64,000 nt of DNA. Source: an uncultured Bacteroidaceae bacterium (GTDB lineage: Bacteria > Bacteroidota > Bacteroidia > Bacteroidales > Bacteroidaceae). Below are positions 51,682-61,130 of this stretch, piece after piece. A program made the position numbers and the translations under genes. The stretch spans positions 10,426 to 74,425 of the forward strand of contig CAJGDP010000007.1 of the NCBI GenBank assembly GCA_904502235.1, given 5' to 3'. Below the pieces are notes generated by a model. The model had not been told where the DNA came from. It saw nothing but the letters and a program-made list of their open reading frames with translations, and ran no database searches. Position 1 is the stretch's first letter. Every line of letters starts with the position of its first letter.

Positions 51682-52944
51682 ATGTCTGATTCTTATGTAA
51701 AAATACGTCTTGTAGTATTAAGCTTTCTGCAGTTCGCGGTCTGGGGTTCATACCTTACATCAATGGGACGCTACCTTGGCGGCTATGGATTGGGGGCGGA
51801 AATTGGTTGGTTCTATTCAGTACAGGGATTGGTTTCTATATTCATGCCTGCCATAATCGGTGTGGTGGCCGACCGTTGGGTACCTGCGCAACGTCTGTTG
51901 TCTTTTTGCCATATTGTGGCGGCTCTCTTTATGGCTATAACGGGCTATGTTGCTTTCAAGATGGACTACAACGTGGCGTTCAACGACATTTTCTGGACTT
52001 ATACCGTTTCGGTGGCTTTCTATATGCCAACGCTTGCTCTCTCAAACTCCGTGTCGTATACTGCGCTTGAAAAGGCTGGACTCGATACTGTCAGGAGTTT
52101 TCCTTTTATACGTGTGTTCGGTACGGTGGGATTTATTATCTCAATGCTTATTGTGGATTATACGGGTTTCCAGAATAACTGTGTTCAATTCTTTGTTTCT
52201 GCAATATGGGGCGTTCTGCTTGCCCTGTATTCGTTGTCGCTTCCGCATTGCCCGGTGAATGGTGCTGGCGGTAAAAAGTCTTTGTTTTCGGCTTTGGGCC
52301 TCGAGGCTTTCAGGTTGTTTGCTAAACCAAAAATGGCGGTATTCTTCATCTTCTCGATGCTCCTTGGTGTTGCGTTGCAGATATCAAACGGTTATGCAAA
52401 TCTCTATATCAGTGGCTTTGGCGATATACCGCAATATGCCGGTGCTTATGTTGTTGAGCATACCAATGTGCTTATATCATTGTCGCAGGTGTCCGAGACG
52501 TTGTGTATACTTCTGATTCCTTACTTCTTGGGTCGATTCGGTATAAAAAGGGTGATGCTGATTGCCATGATTGCCTGGGTGTTGCGTTTCTTGTTCCTTG
52601 GAGTAGGAAATCCGGGTATGCCGGGTGTGATGTTCTTTGTGATGTCGATGCTTGTGTATGGTGTAGCGTTCGATTTCTTCAATATTTCCGGCTCCCTGTT
52701 TGTGGATAACGAGGTCCCCGAGGGAATGCGTTCCGGGGCACAGGGACTGTTCATGCTCATGACAAACGGGCTTGGAGCATCGGTCGGAGTGATGGTTGCG
52801 CAGGGTATAGTAAACTATTTTACACAAAATCAAACCAATTTTGATGGTTGGTCGATAGTTTGGTGTATCTTTGCAGGGTACGCGCTTTTTATAGCGGTTC
52901 TGTTTGCATTTGTATTTAAGGAGAAAAGGATAAGAAATGGTTGA
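51682..52944 (+). CDS. MFS transporter, nucleoside:proton symporter family
   Basis: The 420-residue protein has about twelve hydrophobic segments and resembles NupG/XapB: LVVLSFLQFAVWGSYLTSMG at the N-terminus and a conserved GWFYSVQGLVSIFMPAIIGVVADRW loop. Late in the protein a segment ISGSLFVDNEVPEGMRSGAQGL fits the family. It probably imports nucleosides with protons, which fits the nucleoside kinase and phosphoribosyltransferase found elsewhere in the window. The next gene overlaps its last eight bases. Confidence 0.85.
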   Translation: MSDSYVKIRLVVLSFLQFAVWGSYLTSMGRYLGGYGLGAEIGWFYSVQGLVSIFMPAIIGVVADRWVPAQRLLSFCHIVAALFMAITGYVAFKMDYNVAFNDIFWTYTVSVAFYMPTLALSNSVSYTALEKAGLDTVRSFPFIRVFGTVGFIISMLIVDYTGFQNNCVQFFVSAIWGVLLALYSLSLPHCPVNGAGGKKSLFSALGLEAFRLFAKPKMAVFFIFSMLLGVALQISNGYANLYISGFGDIPQYAGAYVVEHTNVLISLSQVSETLCILLIPYFLGRFGIKRVMLIAMIAWVLRFLFLGVGNPGMPGVMFFVMSMLVYGVAFDFFNISGSLFVDNEVPEGMRSGAQGLFMLMTNGLGASVGVMVAQGIVNYFTQNQTNFDGWSIVWCIFAGYALFIAVLFAFVFKEKRIRNG

Positions 52945-53503
52945 ACTTGTTGTTTCGGATATGATGTCGAAGGTCTCTGACCATCGCGCCCATGTACTTG
53001 TTTTGCAGGAGAAGGAGGGATTGCGTAAGATAATTGTGGCTTTGGGGATGCTCGAGGCTCAGGCAATTGCTTTCGCCATGCGTGGCGTTGATGTAGGCCG
53101 TCCGTTGACACACGACCTCTTCGGCTCTTTGACTTCGGCTTTCGGCATTGAAATGCGTCATGTGATTATCGACAGGATTGATGATGGAACTTTCTATTCG
53201 CTTTTGTGCTATACAAGGGAGGGCGAGGAAGCGGTTGTTGATTCCCGTACAAGTGATGCGATTGCCATAGCGTTGAGGGCAAAAGCTCCCATATATATCC
53301 GTGAAGGACTTTTGAACCGCATGTGCATACGCGACGAACAGAACGGTGCGATATCAATACCTATAACGGCTGCCGACGAGAGTACTTTGCGTGCGGCTAT
53401 GGAAAATGCTGTGAAGGACGAGAACTATGAATTGGCTATGAAACTGAAGGAGGAGATTGATTCGCGCCACAAGAATAGTGATACTGAAACTGAAAAACAC
53501 TAA
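52937..53503 (+). CDS. Bifunctional nuclease (BFN/DUF151) family protein with UVR motif
   Basis: The 188-residue protein is a DUF151/BFN domain (LVVSDMMSKVSDHRAHVLVLQEKEG, RPLTHDLFGSL, SRTSDAIAIALRAKAPIYI) followed by a C-terminal UvrB/UvrC motif (NYELAMKLKEEIDSR). The combination is usual in Bacteroidota. A plant member was reported to have DNase and RNase activity; the bacterial role is unsettled. It overlaps the transporter gene by eight bases. Confidence 0.85.
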   Translation: MVELVVSDMMSKVSDHRAHVLVLQEKEGLRKIIVALGMLEAQAIAFAMRGVDVGRPLTHDLFGSLTSAFGIEMRHVIIDRIDDGTFYSLLCYTREGEEAVVDSRTSDAIAIALRAKAPIYIREGLLNRMCIRDEQNGAISIPITAADESTLRAAMENAVKDENYELAMKLKEEIDSRHKNSDTETEKH

Positions 53504-53514
53504 AATAATAAATA

Positions 53515-54216
53515 ATGGCTCTATTTTATGTACCTGATATAGCGGAAAGTTGGGAACTCTCCGAAGAAGAGGCTGCCCATGCCCTTCGTGTATTGCGTCT
53601 GACTGTGGGTGCAGAACTGGATATAACCGATGGAAAGGGAAATCTGTATCGTGCGGTTATCAGTTCCATTGCCGGCAAGCATTGCTATGTGGAGGCAAAG
53701 GAGATTCTTCCCATGCCCAAAGGCTGGAACGGTAATATACACATTGCGGTTGCTCCCACTAAAAACATGGACCGCATCGAGTGGTTTGCCGAGAAGGCTA
53801 CGGAAATAGGTATCGACGAGTTGACTTTCCTTAATTGCCGTTTTTCGGAGCGCAAGGTCATCAAGACCGAGCGCGTGGAGCGTATAGTGGTTTCTGCAAT
53901 GAAGCAGTCGCTGAAATATAGTAAACCCGTTGTGGAGGAACTTGTCGATTTCAAGAAATTCATTTCACAGGAACGTGCCGGTGAAAAATATATAGCGCAT
54001 TGCCACGAGGATGAGAAGGTTCTTCTGAAGGATATCCATCAGGCAGGATGTGATGCAACCGTTCTTATTGGTCCCGAGGGTGATTTCAGCCCCGAGGAGG
54101 TTAAATTGGCTTTGAAGGCGGGATATAAGCCTGTGAGCCTTGGAAATTCGCGTCTGCGCACAGAGACAGCCGCACTTGTGGCATGTCATACATTAATGCT
54201 CAAGAACGAGAAGTGA
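53515..54216 (+). CDS. rsmE: 16S rRNA (uracil-1498-N3)-methyltransferase
   Basis: The 233-residue protein has an N-terminal PUA-like domain (HALRVLRLTVGAELDITDGKG) and a SPOUT methyltransferase domain with the knotted SAM site: VLIGPEGDFSPEEV and SLGNSRLRTETAAL. It methylates U1498 in 16S rRNA. Its stop codon overlaps the truA ATG by one base. Confidence 0.94.
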   Translation: MALFYVPDIAESWELSEEEAAHALRVLRLTVGAELDITDGKGNLYRAVISSIAGKHCYVEAKEILPMPKGWNGNIHIAVAPTKNMDRIEWFAEKATEIGIDELTFLNCRFSERKVIKTERVERIVVSAMKQSLKYSKPVVEELVDFKKFISQERAGEKYIAHCHEDEKVLLKDIHQAGCDATVLIGPEGDFSPEEVKLALKAGYKPVSLGNSRLRTETAALVACHTLMLKNEK

Positions 54217-54965
54217 TGTGCCGCTATTTCATATATTTTTCGTATGACGGTGCCGCTTATCATGGTTGGCAGGTGCAACCCAATGCCATTACAGTTCAAC
54301 AGGTTATGGAGGAGGCTCTTGCCAAACTGGTGCGTGTTCCCGTTCCGTTGGTGGGCGCAGGGCGTACAGATGCCGGAGTAAATGCGTCGTGCATGGTTGC
54401 ACATGCCGATTTTCCGAATGAGATTGATGCAAAGCAACTGGTGTATAAGTTGAATAAGATTTTGCCACCGGACATCGCCGTAAGTGATATCCGCCGTGTA
54501 AAGGACGATGCCCATGCCCGTTTTGATGCTGTGTCAAGGCGATACAATTATAGAGTCGTTACGGCAAAGAGTCCTTTTTCAAGGAAATATGCCTGCCGTG
54601 TCATGCCCGATGTGGATTTTGATACAATGAACCGGGCTGCAGAGATTCTGTATGAATATACCGACTTTACAAGTTTCAGCAAGCTGCATACCGATGTGAA
54701 GACTAACAACTGCAAGGTTACCTATGCCAAATGGCGTCAGGTGGCAGAGAACGAATGGCTCTTCGAGATAGAAGCCGACCGCTTCTTGCGTAATATGGTG
54801 CGTGCGATAGTGGGGACGTTGTTGCTTGTTGGACGTGGAAAACTAACTCTTGACGGTTTCCGTGCCGTAATAGAGAACAAGGCGCGTGGCGAAGCCGGTG
54901 ATTCGGCTATGGGCGAAGCACTTTTTCTTGTAGGTGTTGAATACCCCGATTCGTTGTTCCTATGA
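54216..54965 (+). CDS. truA: tRNA pseudouridine(38-40) synthase
   Basis: From the ATG at 54216 the protein has 249 residues. It begins CRYFIYFSYDGAAYHGWQVQPN and carries the catalytic Asp in GAGRTDAGVNA; later motifs include RYNYRV and FLRNMVRAIVGTLL. It modifies the anticodon stem-loop of many tRNAs. The frame is open upstream to 54183, but that part lies in rsmE. The stop overlaps the next ATG. Confidence 0.95.
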   Translation: MCRYFIYFSYDGAAYHGWQVQPNAITVQQVMEEALAKLVRVPVPLVGAGRTDAGVNASCMVAHADFPNEIDAKQLVYKLNKILPPDIAVSDIRRVKDDAHARFDAVSRRYNYRVVTAKSPFSRKYACRVMPDVDFDTMNRAAEILYEYTDFTSFSKLHTDVKTNNCKVTYAKWRQVAENEWLFEIEADRFLRNMVRAIVGTLLLVGRGKLTLDGFRAVIENKARGEAGDSAMGEALFLVGVEYPDSLFL

Positions 54966-55861
54966 TGTGGGCTGTTCTTGCTTTTATGTCAGCGGCTCTT
55001 CTTGGTTGTTACGATTTCTTCAAGAAGGTCTCGCTCAAGGATAATTCGGTAATTGCGGTGCTTTTCCTGAATACTCTGTTTTCGGCACTGCTCTTTTCGC
55101 CGTTTATCATATTGTCTCATCTGGGTATAATAACAGATGGTGCATTCTTTGTGCCCAAGGCTGGTCTGCATACCCATCTGCTTCTGCTGCTAAAGGCAGT
55201 AATCGTGTTGTCATCGTGGCTTTGCGGTTACATAGGTATAAAACACCTGCCCATAACAATTGTATCGCCCATTCAGTCGACACGTCCTGTTCTTGTATTG
55301 CTTGGAGCGTTGCTCCTTTTCGGCGAGACACTCAACGGATATCAATGGACCGGTGTCATAATTGCAGTTGTGTCGGTGTTTCTCTTGAGCCGTAGTGGCA
55401 AACGCGAAGGTATTGATTTTACATCGAACCGTTGGGTCTTATTTGTTGCGTTGGCAGCATTGCTCGGTGCGGTGAGTGCATTGTACGACAAATACCTGAT
55501 GCGCTCGCTCGAACCAGTTCTGGTTCAGTCGTGGTTCAATGTCTATCAGTGTATTCTTATGGGTTGTCTGGCTGTGCTGTTGAATATGTTCTCTTTAAGA
55601 CAACGTGAAAAGAGGTTCCATTGGAGTTGGGCTATCCCCATGATATCCATCTTCTTGGGATTTGCCGACTTCTGCTATTTCTCTTCATTGGCGCAGGATG
55701 GTGCTCTCATAGCTGTCGTATCCATGATAAGACGCGGAAGTGTTGTGGTTTCGTTCCTTTTTGGCGCACTGTTGTTGCACGAGAAGAATCTGAAACGTAA
55801 AGCTTTTGATATTGTTTTGATTTTAATAGGATTATTCTTCTTATATTTGGGCTCGAAATGA
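54962..55861 (+). CDS. EamA (DMT) family transporter
   Basis: The 299-residue protein has about ten membrane segments in two repeats, with the EamA feature PIQSTRPVLVLLGALLLFGE and a second-half counterpart MIRRGSVVVSFLFGALLLHE near the end. Members export amino acids, sugars or other metabolites; the substrate here is unknown. It overlaps truA and the DUF3256 gene by four bases each, so it is translationally linked to both. Confidence 0.85.
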   Translation: MMWAVLAFMSAALLGCYDFFKKVSLKDNSVIAVLFLNTLFSALLFSPFIILSHLGIITDGAFFVPKAGLHTHLLLLLKAVIVLSSWLCGYIGIKHLPITIVSPIQSTRPVLVLLGALLLFGETLNGYQWTGVIIAVVSVFLLSRSGKREGIDFTSNRWVLFVALAALLGAVSALYDKYLMRSLEPVLVQSWFNVYQCILMGCLAVLLNMFSLRQREKRFHWSWAIPMISIFLGFADFCYFSSLAQDGALIAVVSMIRRGSVVVSFLFGALLLHEKNLKRKAFDIVLILIGLFFLYLGSK

Positions 55862-56469
55862 GAAAGATATTTTTGATATTGTTGGTGTTGTGCGGAATGT
55901 TGTCATCTGCATCGGCACAGAATATGCGTGCTCTGTTCCTGGATGCACCCGATGCCGTGTTGCCGATGTTGCCACGCAACGTGCGTGTTGATTGTGTCGA
56001 TTTTGTTGAGGCAGGGATGTCTTATCCCGTATCGAATCTATTCGACGGCAAGTCTGTTCTCAAGACTCTTACCGACGACTATCTCTTATTGCAGACTACG
56101 GGCATATCAACTGTTGAGATGAAGATTCTGCCTTTCGGAGAGAGTTTTATAGTGTGTGTGGTGAACAGCGTTTCGGCAGAGGCTACCGACAGCCGTATAG
56201 CTTTCTATGACCGTAATTGGGAAAAAATTGACACGGAATCATACTTTACGGCTCCTTCAATAAACGATTTTCTGTCCGGAGCGGATGAAAAGATTATAGA
56301 TATGTGCGACATATATCTTGTATCATTGAAACTTGATGCCGATGATACATCTCTTGTCGCAGAGTATACAATGCCCGATTATATGAACAGTGAGGATGCT
56401 GCAAAGGTGCGTTCTGTGTTGCGTAAGATAGTTTATCGTTGGAACGGTATATGGTTTGCTAAGGAGTAA
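55858..56469 (+). CDS. DUF3256 family exported protein
   Basis: The 203-residue protein has a signal peptide (MRKIFLILLVLCGMLSSASAQ) followed by the DUF3256 pattern (MRALFLDAPDAVLPMLPRNV, RVDCVDFVEAGM). The family appears restricted to Bacteroidota and has no known function. It is the last gene of the plus-strand run, and its 3' end overlaps the convergent capA-like gene by 11 bases. Confidence 0.8.
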   Translation: MRKIFLILLVLCGMLSSASAQNMRALFLDAPDAVLPMLPRNVRVDCVDFVEAGMSYPVSNLFDGKSVLKTLTDDYLLLQTTGISTVEMKILPFGESFIVCVVNSVSAEATDSRIAFYDRNWEKIDTESYFTAPSINDFLSGADEKIIDMCDIYLVSLKLDADDTSLVAEYTMPDYMNSEDAAKVRSVLRKIVYRWNGIWFAKE

Positions 56470-57583
56470 TCCGCACCGTGTCGCCCGTAAGTTCTCTTAT
56501 ATCTCCCTTGTTGTATTTTCTGAACAGTTCTCTTGTGTCGTTAAGGAACTCATGAAGTTTCTTTTGCGCATGCTGGTTGCCCTGTATTATGGTGGTTGCC
56601 GCAGGCAGAATTGTGTAGTCTCTCTCTCCGTTGCTCTTCTTTGGCGCAATCCATGTGAGCAGGTATCCGAGCGAGATAACACGGGTGTAGTTCATTATCT
56701 TCCTTAGTTCCATTCTTATCATCATTCCTCCATCAGTACCTCGCAACGACATGTTCGAAACCAGGTTGCCTGTGGAGTATACTACGGTGTGCATATCAGG
56801 TGTCTCGCTATCTTCTCTCACCTCTATAGGCTGTATTATATGAGGGTGGTTGCCTATTATGTGGTCAACTCCCTGTTCAATCAGCCAATGGCTCAATTCT
56901 TCTACTCTTTTGGATGGAATTCTCACATATTCGTCTCCCCAATGCATACAGGCGATTATGGCATCAGCATGCATGCTCTTTGCATCGAGAATATCTTTCT
57001 CTATTATTGCTTTGTCTATCAGATTTACCACCATGGGCTCGGGGATGCTGTTCCCGTTTGTGCCGTATGTGTAGTTCAGTATTGCAATCCTTATCCCGTT
57101 ATGCTCTATTAGAAGGGGGTAGCGTTGTTCACGCTCTTCTGCATTGCGATATACACCGCAATGTGCAATGTTGAGCGAGTCGAGCAGGTTCAGGGTGTGC
57201 ATGGCCGCTTTCTTGCCTTTGTCGAAGCAGTGGTTGTTGGCAAAGAGTATTACATTGAATCCGGCATCGCGTATGGCATACAGGAAACTTTCGGGAGCGC
57301 AGAACGAGGGGTAACCGCTGAAGCTGTTCTTGTATATGGGCGTTTCAAGGTTTGCTATGGCAAAGTGGTTCTTCTTTATCTCTTTTGTGATGTAACGGTA
57401 CCAATGCGAATAGCTGTATGTGCCGTCTTCTCTCCTTGCTTCGGCAAGCTGTCCGCTGTGCTGCATTATGTCGCCTGCGAAAATCAGCTTTGCCTTTCGG
57501 AAAAAAGGAATGCTGTCCTGCGCTGATACCGTTTGTGATATAGTGCAGAACAGCAATAGTGCTATGATGACTCTTGTTTTCAA
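56459..57583 (-). CDS. CapA family protein (calcineurin-like)
   Basis: The 374-residue protein has a signal peptide (MKTRVIIALLLFCTISQTVSAQ) and the CapA/PgsA metallophosphatase-like fold: LIFAGDIMQHSGQL, AIANLETPIY, VILFANNHCFDKGK, CMHWGDEYVRIP and IIGNHPHIIQPIE. In Bacillus CapA takes part in poly-gamma-glutamate export. There are no capBC genes here, so the actual role is unknown. It follows folD by four bases. Confidence 0.85.
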   Translation of the reverse strand: MKTRVIIALLLFCTISQTVSAQDSIPFFRKAKLIFAGDIMQHSGQLAEARREDGTYSYSHWYRYITKEIKKNHFAIANLETPIYKNSFSGYPSFCAPESFLYAIRDAGFNVILFANNHCFDKGKKAAMHTLNLLDSLNIAHCGVYRNAEEREQRYPLLIEHNGIRIAILNYTYGTNGNSIPEPMVVNLIDKAIIEKDILDAKSMHADAIIACMHWGDEYVRIPSKRVEELSHWLIEQGVDHIIGNHPHIIQPIEVREDSETPDMHTVVYSTGNLVSNMSLRGTDGGMMIRMELRKIMNYTRVISLGYLLTWIAPKKSNGERDYTILPAATTIIQGNQHAQKKLHEFLNDTRELFRKYNKGDIRELTGDTVRITP

Positions 57584-57587
57584 GGTC

Positions 57588-58469
57588 TTATTTATATATT
57601 TCTCGTTTGCCTGCGAGCAGGGTGTTCTTCATTAGTGACACAATGGTCATGGGGCCGACACCGCCCGGAACGGGTGTTATGTATGAGCACTTTGGAGCAA
57701 CATTGTCAAAATCCACGTCGCCACATAGGCGGAAACCGCTCTTGCGTGTTGCATCGGGCACACGTGTTGTACCAACGTCTATAACCACGGCTCCCTCTTT
57801 CACCATGTCAGCCTTAAGGAAATGTGGCTGACCGAGTGCTGCAATTATGATGTCAGCCTGTCGGCATTCGTCGGCTATGTTTACGGTGTGGCTGTGGCAC
57901 ACGGTAACTGTTGCGTCTCCCGGTATGCTTTTCTGCATCATAAGGTTTGCCATAGGCTTGCCCACAATGTTGCTACGTCCCAATACTACGCATTTCTTGC
58001 CTTTGGTGTCGATATTGTAACGTGCGAGCAGTTCCATTATGCCATTGGGTGTTGCCGACAGAAAGCATGGTAGACCAATGGCAAGACGACCTGCATTCAC
58101 AGGATGAAAACCGTCGACATCCTTACGGTAGTCGATGGCTTCGGTAATCTTCTGCTCATCAATGTGCTTTGGCAATGGCAACTGCACTATAAAACCATCC
58201 ACGTCGGGGTCGTTGTTCAGCTCGTTTACCTTGCTGAGCAACTCCTCTTCCGTTATGTCGTTCTCGTAGCGTATCAATGTAGATGTGAATCCGCACTCCT
58301 CGCACGATTTTACTTTGTTGGCAACGTATGTCTCGCTGCCACCATCGTGTCCCACAAGGATTGCCGCCAGATGAGGACGTTTACCGCCATTGGCGATAAT
58401 CTTTTCAACCTCTTCGGCAATCTCTTTCTTTATCTGTGCCGCAACGGCTTTTCCATCAATTAGCTGCAT
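57588..58469 (-). CDS. folD: Methylenetetrahydrofolate dehydrogenase / methenyltetrahydrofolate cyclohydrolase
   Basis: The 293-residue protein has the FolD motifs HDGGSETYVANKVKSCEE with the catalytic Lys, VDGFIVQLPLPKHID, VVLGRSNIVGKPMANLM and TPVPGGVGPMTIVSLM. It interconverts one-carbon folate forms using NADP and supplies purine synthesis. It follows ffh by 30 bases. Confidence 0.96.
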   Translation of the reverse strand: MQLIDGKAVAAQIKKEIAEEVEKIIANGGKRPHLAAILVGHDGGSETYVANKVKSCEECGFTSTLIRYENDITEEELLSKVNELNNDPDVDGFIVQLPLPKHIDEQKITEAIDYRKDVDGFHPVNAGRLAIGLPCFLSATPNGIMELLARYNIDTKGKKCVVLGRSNIVGKPMANLMMQKSIPGDATVTVCHSHTVNIADECRQADIIIAALGQPHFLKADMVKEGAVVIDVGTTRVPDATRKSGFRLCGDVDFDNVAPKCSYITPVPGGVGPMTIVSLMKNTLLAGKREIYK

Positions 58470-58499
58470 CTCTTAAGAAAGTGATTTTTTGTCTGTTTC

Positions 58500-59831
58500 T
58501 TAACGTCTGAATTTGGGCATCATGTTCATAAGGTTGCCCATCTTACCGCCTGCCACGCTTTTCATGGTCTTGCGTATCTGCTCGAACTGCTTCATCAGGC
58601 GGTTCACCTCCTGCATTGTTGTTCCGCTACCTCTTGCAATACGCTCCTTGCGTGAGTTGTTGATTAAGTCGGGGTTCGCACGCTCCTGTGGTGTCATAGA
58701 GCGGATTATGGCTTCAACACTCTTGAAAGCGTTGTCGTCGATATCAAGGTCTTTTACGGCTTTGCCCAATCCGGGAATCATTCCCATTAGGTCCTTGATA
58801 TTACCCATCTTCTTTATCTGCTCTATCTGTGTGAGGAAGTCGTTGAAATCGAACTGGTTACGTGCCAACTTGCGTTGCAGCTTCTTAGCCTCTTCTTCGT
58901 CGAACTGTTCCTGCGCGCGTTCCACGAGTGAAACAACGTCGCCCATGCCCAGTATTCGGTCTGCCATACGGTTGGGGTGGAACTGGTCGATTGCTTCCAT
59001 CTTCTCACCTGTACCGATGAACTTGATGGGCTTTGTTACAACGGTGCGTATAGACAATGCCGCACCACCACGTGTATCACCATCGAGCTTGGTGAGGATA
59101 ACTCCGGTGAAATCGAGACGGTCGTTGAACTCCTTTGCTGTATTCACGGCATCCTGACCGGTCATAGAGTCCACTACGAAAAGTGTTTCTGTGGGATTTA
59201 CTGCCTCTTTGATTGCCGCAATTTCGTTCATCATCTCTTCGTCTACTGCCAGACGGCCGGCGGTATCTATGATTACAAGGTTGTAGCTCTTTGCTTTGGC
59301 TTCTTTGATGGCGTTGAGCGCAATTTGTACAGGGTTTTTGCTTTCGGGTTCGCTATAGACGGGAATTCCTATCTGCTCGCCCAAAACCTTCAACTGGTCG
59401 ATAGCCGCAGGACGGTAAACGTCGCAGGCTACCAACAATGGGTTGCGGTTCTTCTTTTTCTTAAGGTAGTTTGCGAGTTTTGAAGAGAAGGTTGTCTTAC
59501 CGCTACCCTGAAGACCTGACATCAGAATTACTGCTGGATGTCCTTCATAGTTTATTTCGGCAGTCTCGCCGCCCATAAGGCTTGTCAGCTCGTCGTGTAC
59601 GATCTTCACCATCAGCTGGCTCGGATGAATCGAGGTCAGTACGTTCTGTCCTATAGCCTTGTTCTTTACTGTATCTGTGAAGGTCTTTGCAACCTTGTAG
59701 TTCACGTCTGCATCGAGCAGAGCTTTGCGTACATCCTTAAGTGTCTCGGCTACGTTTACTTCAGTAATACGTCCTTCACCCTTAAGTATCTTAAATGAGC
59801 GTTCCAGACGCTCGCTTAGGTTTTCAAACAT
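58500..59831 (-). CDS. ffh: Signal recognition particle protein Ffh
   Basis: The 443-residue protein has the N domain, G domain (GLQGSGKTTFSSKLANYL, DTAGRLAVDEEMM, TKLDGDTRGGAAL) and a methionine-rich M domain ending MKSVAGGKMGNLMNMMPKF. It binds SRP RNA and signal sequences and directs ribosomes to FtsY at the membrane. The upstream gene (DUF4831) is 20 bases away on the same strand. Confidence 0.97.
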   Translation of the reverse strand: MFENLSERLERSFKILKGEGRITEVNVAETLKDVRKALLDADVNYKVAKTFTDTVKNKAIGQNVLTSIHPSQLMVKIVHDELTSLMGGETAEINYEGHPAVILMSGLQGSGKTTFSSKLANYLKKKKNRNPLLVACDVYRPAAIDQLKVLGEQIGIPVYSEPESKNPVQIALNAIKEAKAKSYNLVIIDTAGRLAVDEEMMNEIAAIKEAVNPTETLFVVDSMTGQDAVNTAKEFNDRLDFTGVILTKLDGDTRGGAALSIRTVVTKPIKFIGTGEKMEAIDQFHPNRMADRILGMGDVVSLVERAQEQFDEEEAKKLQRKLARNQFDFNDFLTQIEQIKKMGNIKDLMGMIPGLGKAVKDLDIDDNAFKSVEAIIRSMTPQERANPDLINNSRKERIARGSGTTMQEVNRLMKQFEQIRKTMKSVAGGKMGNLMNMMPKFRR

Positions 59832-59851
59832 CTTGTTATTATTTTATATTG

Positions 59852-60910
59852 TTACTTTTCTATACTTGTTATTCCGCCTGTAGCGGTGTCAAATGTTACC
59901 TTTGTGGTTGCACCCTTCTTGAAGAGCTCCTTCGAAAGGATTTCTGTGGTGCCTAATTGGGCAATGTATATTTCTGCGTTGTAGAGTTTCTTGCCTCTTG
60001 TGAAAATCGCAAATTCTGCTTTGCCGGGAATGTTGTAGCATACACCCTCTTTTTTCAGCACCTTCTTTTTCCCGTATTCTTCGGGTGTGGGGATGTGTAC
60101 TGTCTTCATGTCGCGCAGATTATAGTAAACGGGCTCTCCGGCAAGGTTATCCTTGTCTACAAAACCCAACTTGCGTGAGAAACGGAATAGTACAGCCTTG
60201 GTGGTGTCGCAACCCACCTCCGGTTCCAAAGTGTATGAGTGGCTGAAGTATGTGGTGTCTGTACGGCCTGTAAACAGTTCGGTCAAGGCTTTTTCCTGTC
60301 TGTCCAGTTCGTCCAGTACCAAATGCATCGATTCTCCGTCCTTCGGCATGTTTTCCGATGTACCTCGGGTGATGGCAAGTTTGCTCTCCCTTATTGCATA
60401 TATCTCCTTGGCTGTAAGTTCGGCAAGTTTTGCTGTGGATGTAGCTTGCAACATCTCTTCGGTCATGTATTGCGCAGCATCTGTACTTTTGCTTTTTTGC
60501 AAGGAGCAGCCTTTGTCGCTCTTCGCGATTTCTGTCTCCTTGGTGTTGATTCCACTGATTATACCATTCTTGCAAAGGTTTATGTTGCAGGCAGTGCTGT
60601 TGTTAATCCTTATGGTATACATCTTGTCGGCATTGGGTATTCCTGTGGTGGTTACATCAGCTCCGGTAATCTCCCATATGCTTGATGTTTCTGTTATGGC
60701 ATTGTTTACGCGCAGGTATCTTTCAGCATATCTGTTGAATTCGCCTGGAGTACGTGTTATGCATACGGCATTCACTGTGATTTCAATGCGCGTGTCGGGC
60801 AGACAGTATGTTATCCCTTCGTTTGTTCCCGAATAGAATGTATTTACCTCTGTCTGCGCAAAAAGCGGTAACGCGGTAAGTGTTGCTATAATTAACAGAA
60901 TTCTTCTCAT
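59852..60910 (-). CDS. DUF4831 family exported protein
   Basis: The 352-residue protein has a signal peptide (MRRILLIIATLTALPLFAQ) and the DUF4831 pattern (GITYCLPDTRIEITVNAV, FNRYAERYLRV, ELTAKEIYAIRESKLAITRG). It is known mainly from Bacteroidota and has no assigned function. It is the first gene of a minus-strand run with ffh, folD and the capA-like gene. A weak -7-like TATCTTCG lies on the minus strand at 60961-60968. Confidence 0.8.
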   Translation of the reverse strand: MRRILLIIATLTALPLFAQTEVNTFYSGTNEGITYCLPDTRIEITVNAVCITRTPGEFNRYAERYLRVNNAITETSSIWEITGADVTTTGIPNADKMYTIRINNSTACNINLCKNGIISGINTKETEIAKSDKGCSLQKSKSTDAAQYMTEEMLQATSTAKLAELTAKEIYAIRESKLAITRGTSENMPKDGESMHLVLDELDRQEKALTELFTGRTDTTYFSHSYTLEPEVGCDTTKAVLFRFSRKLGFVDKDNLAGEPVYYNLRDMKTVHIPTPEEYGKKKVLKKEGVCYNIPGKAEFAIFTRGKKLYNAEIYIAQLGTTEILSKELFKKGATTKVTFDTATGGITSIEK

Positions 60911-61083
60911 AACTTTTAGTGTCTGGAGTCCGGTATGGGCACAAAACCTCTAATTTGTCGCGAAGATAGTAAATAGTTTCCAAAATTCTTATGAATTTTC
61001 TTTAAAACCTTGTTGCCGGCTCTTTTTAGCAGTATAAAGTTAAAAATATTGCACTCATATCTTCGTTATTCGGAACTTTGTTG

Positions 61084-61091
61084 TATTTTTG
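61084..61091 (+). promoter_or_regulatory. -7 element for hpt
   Basis: TATTTTTG matches TAnnTTTG, 40 bases before the hpt ATG. A TTCG at 61062-61065 could serve as a weak -33 element. Confidence 0.4.
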
Positions 61092-61130
61092 TCATAACCA
61101 TCCTGAGTATGGGGCTTATTCTGAACAGAT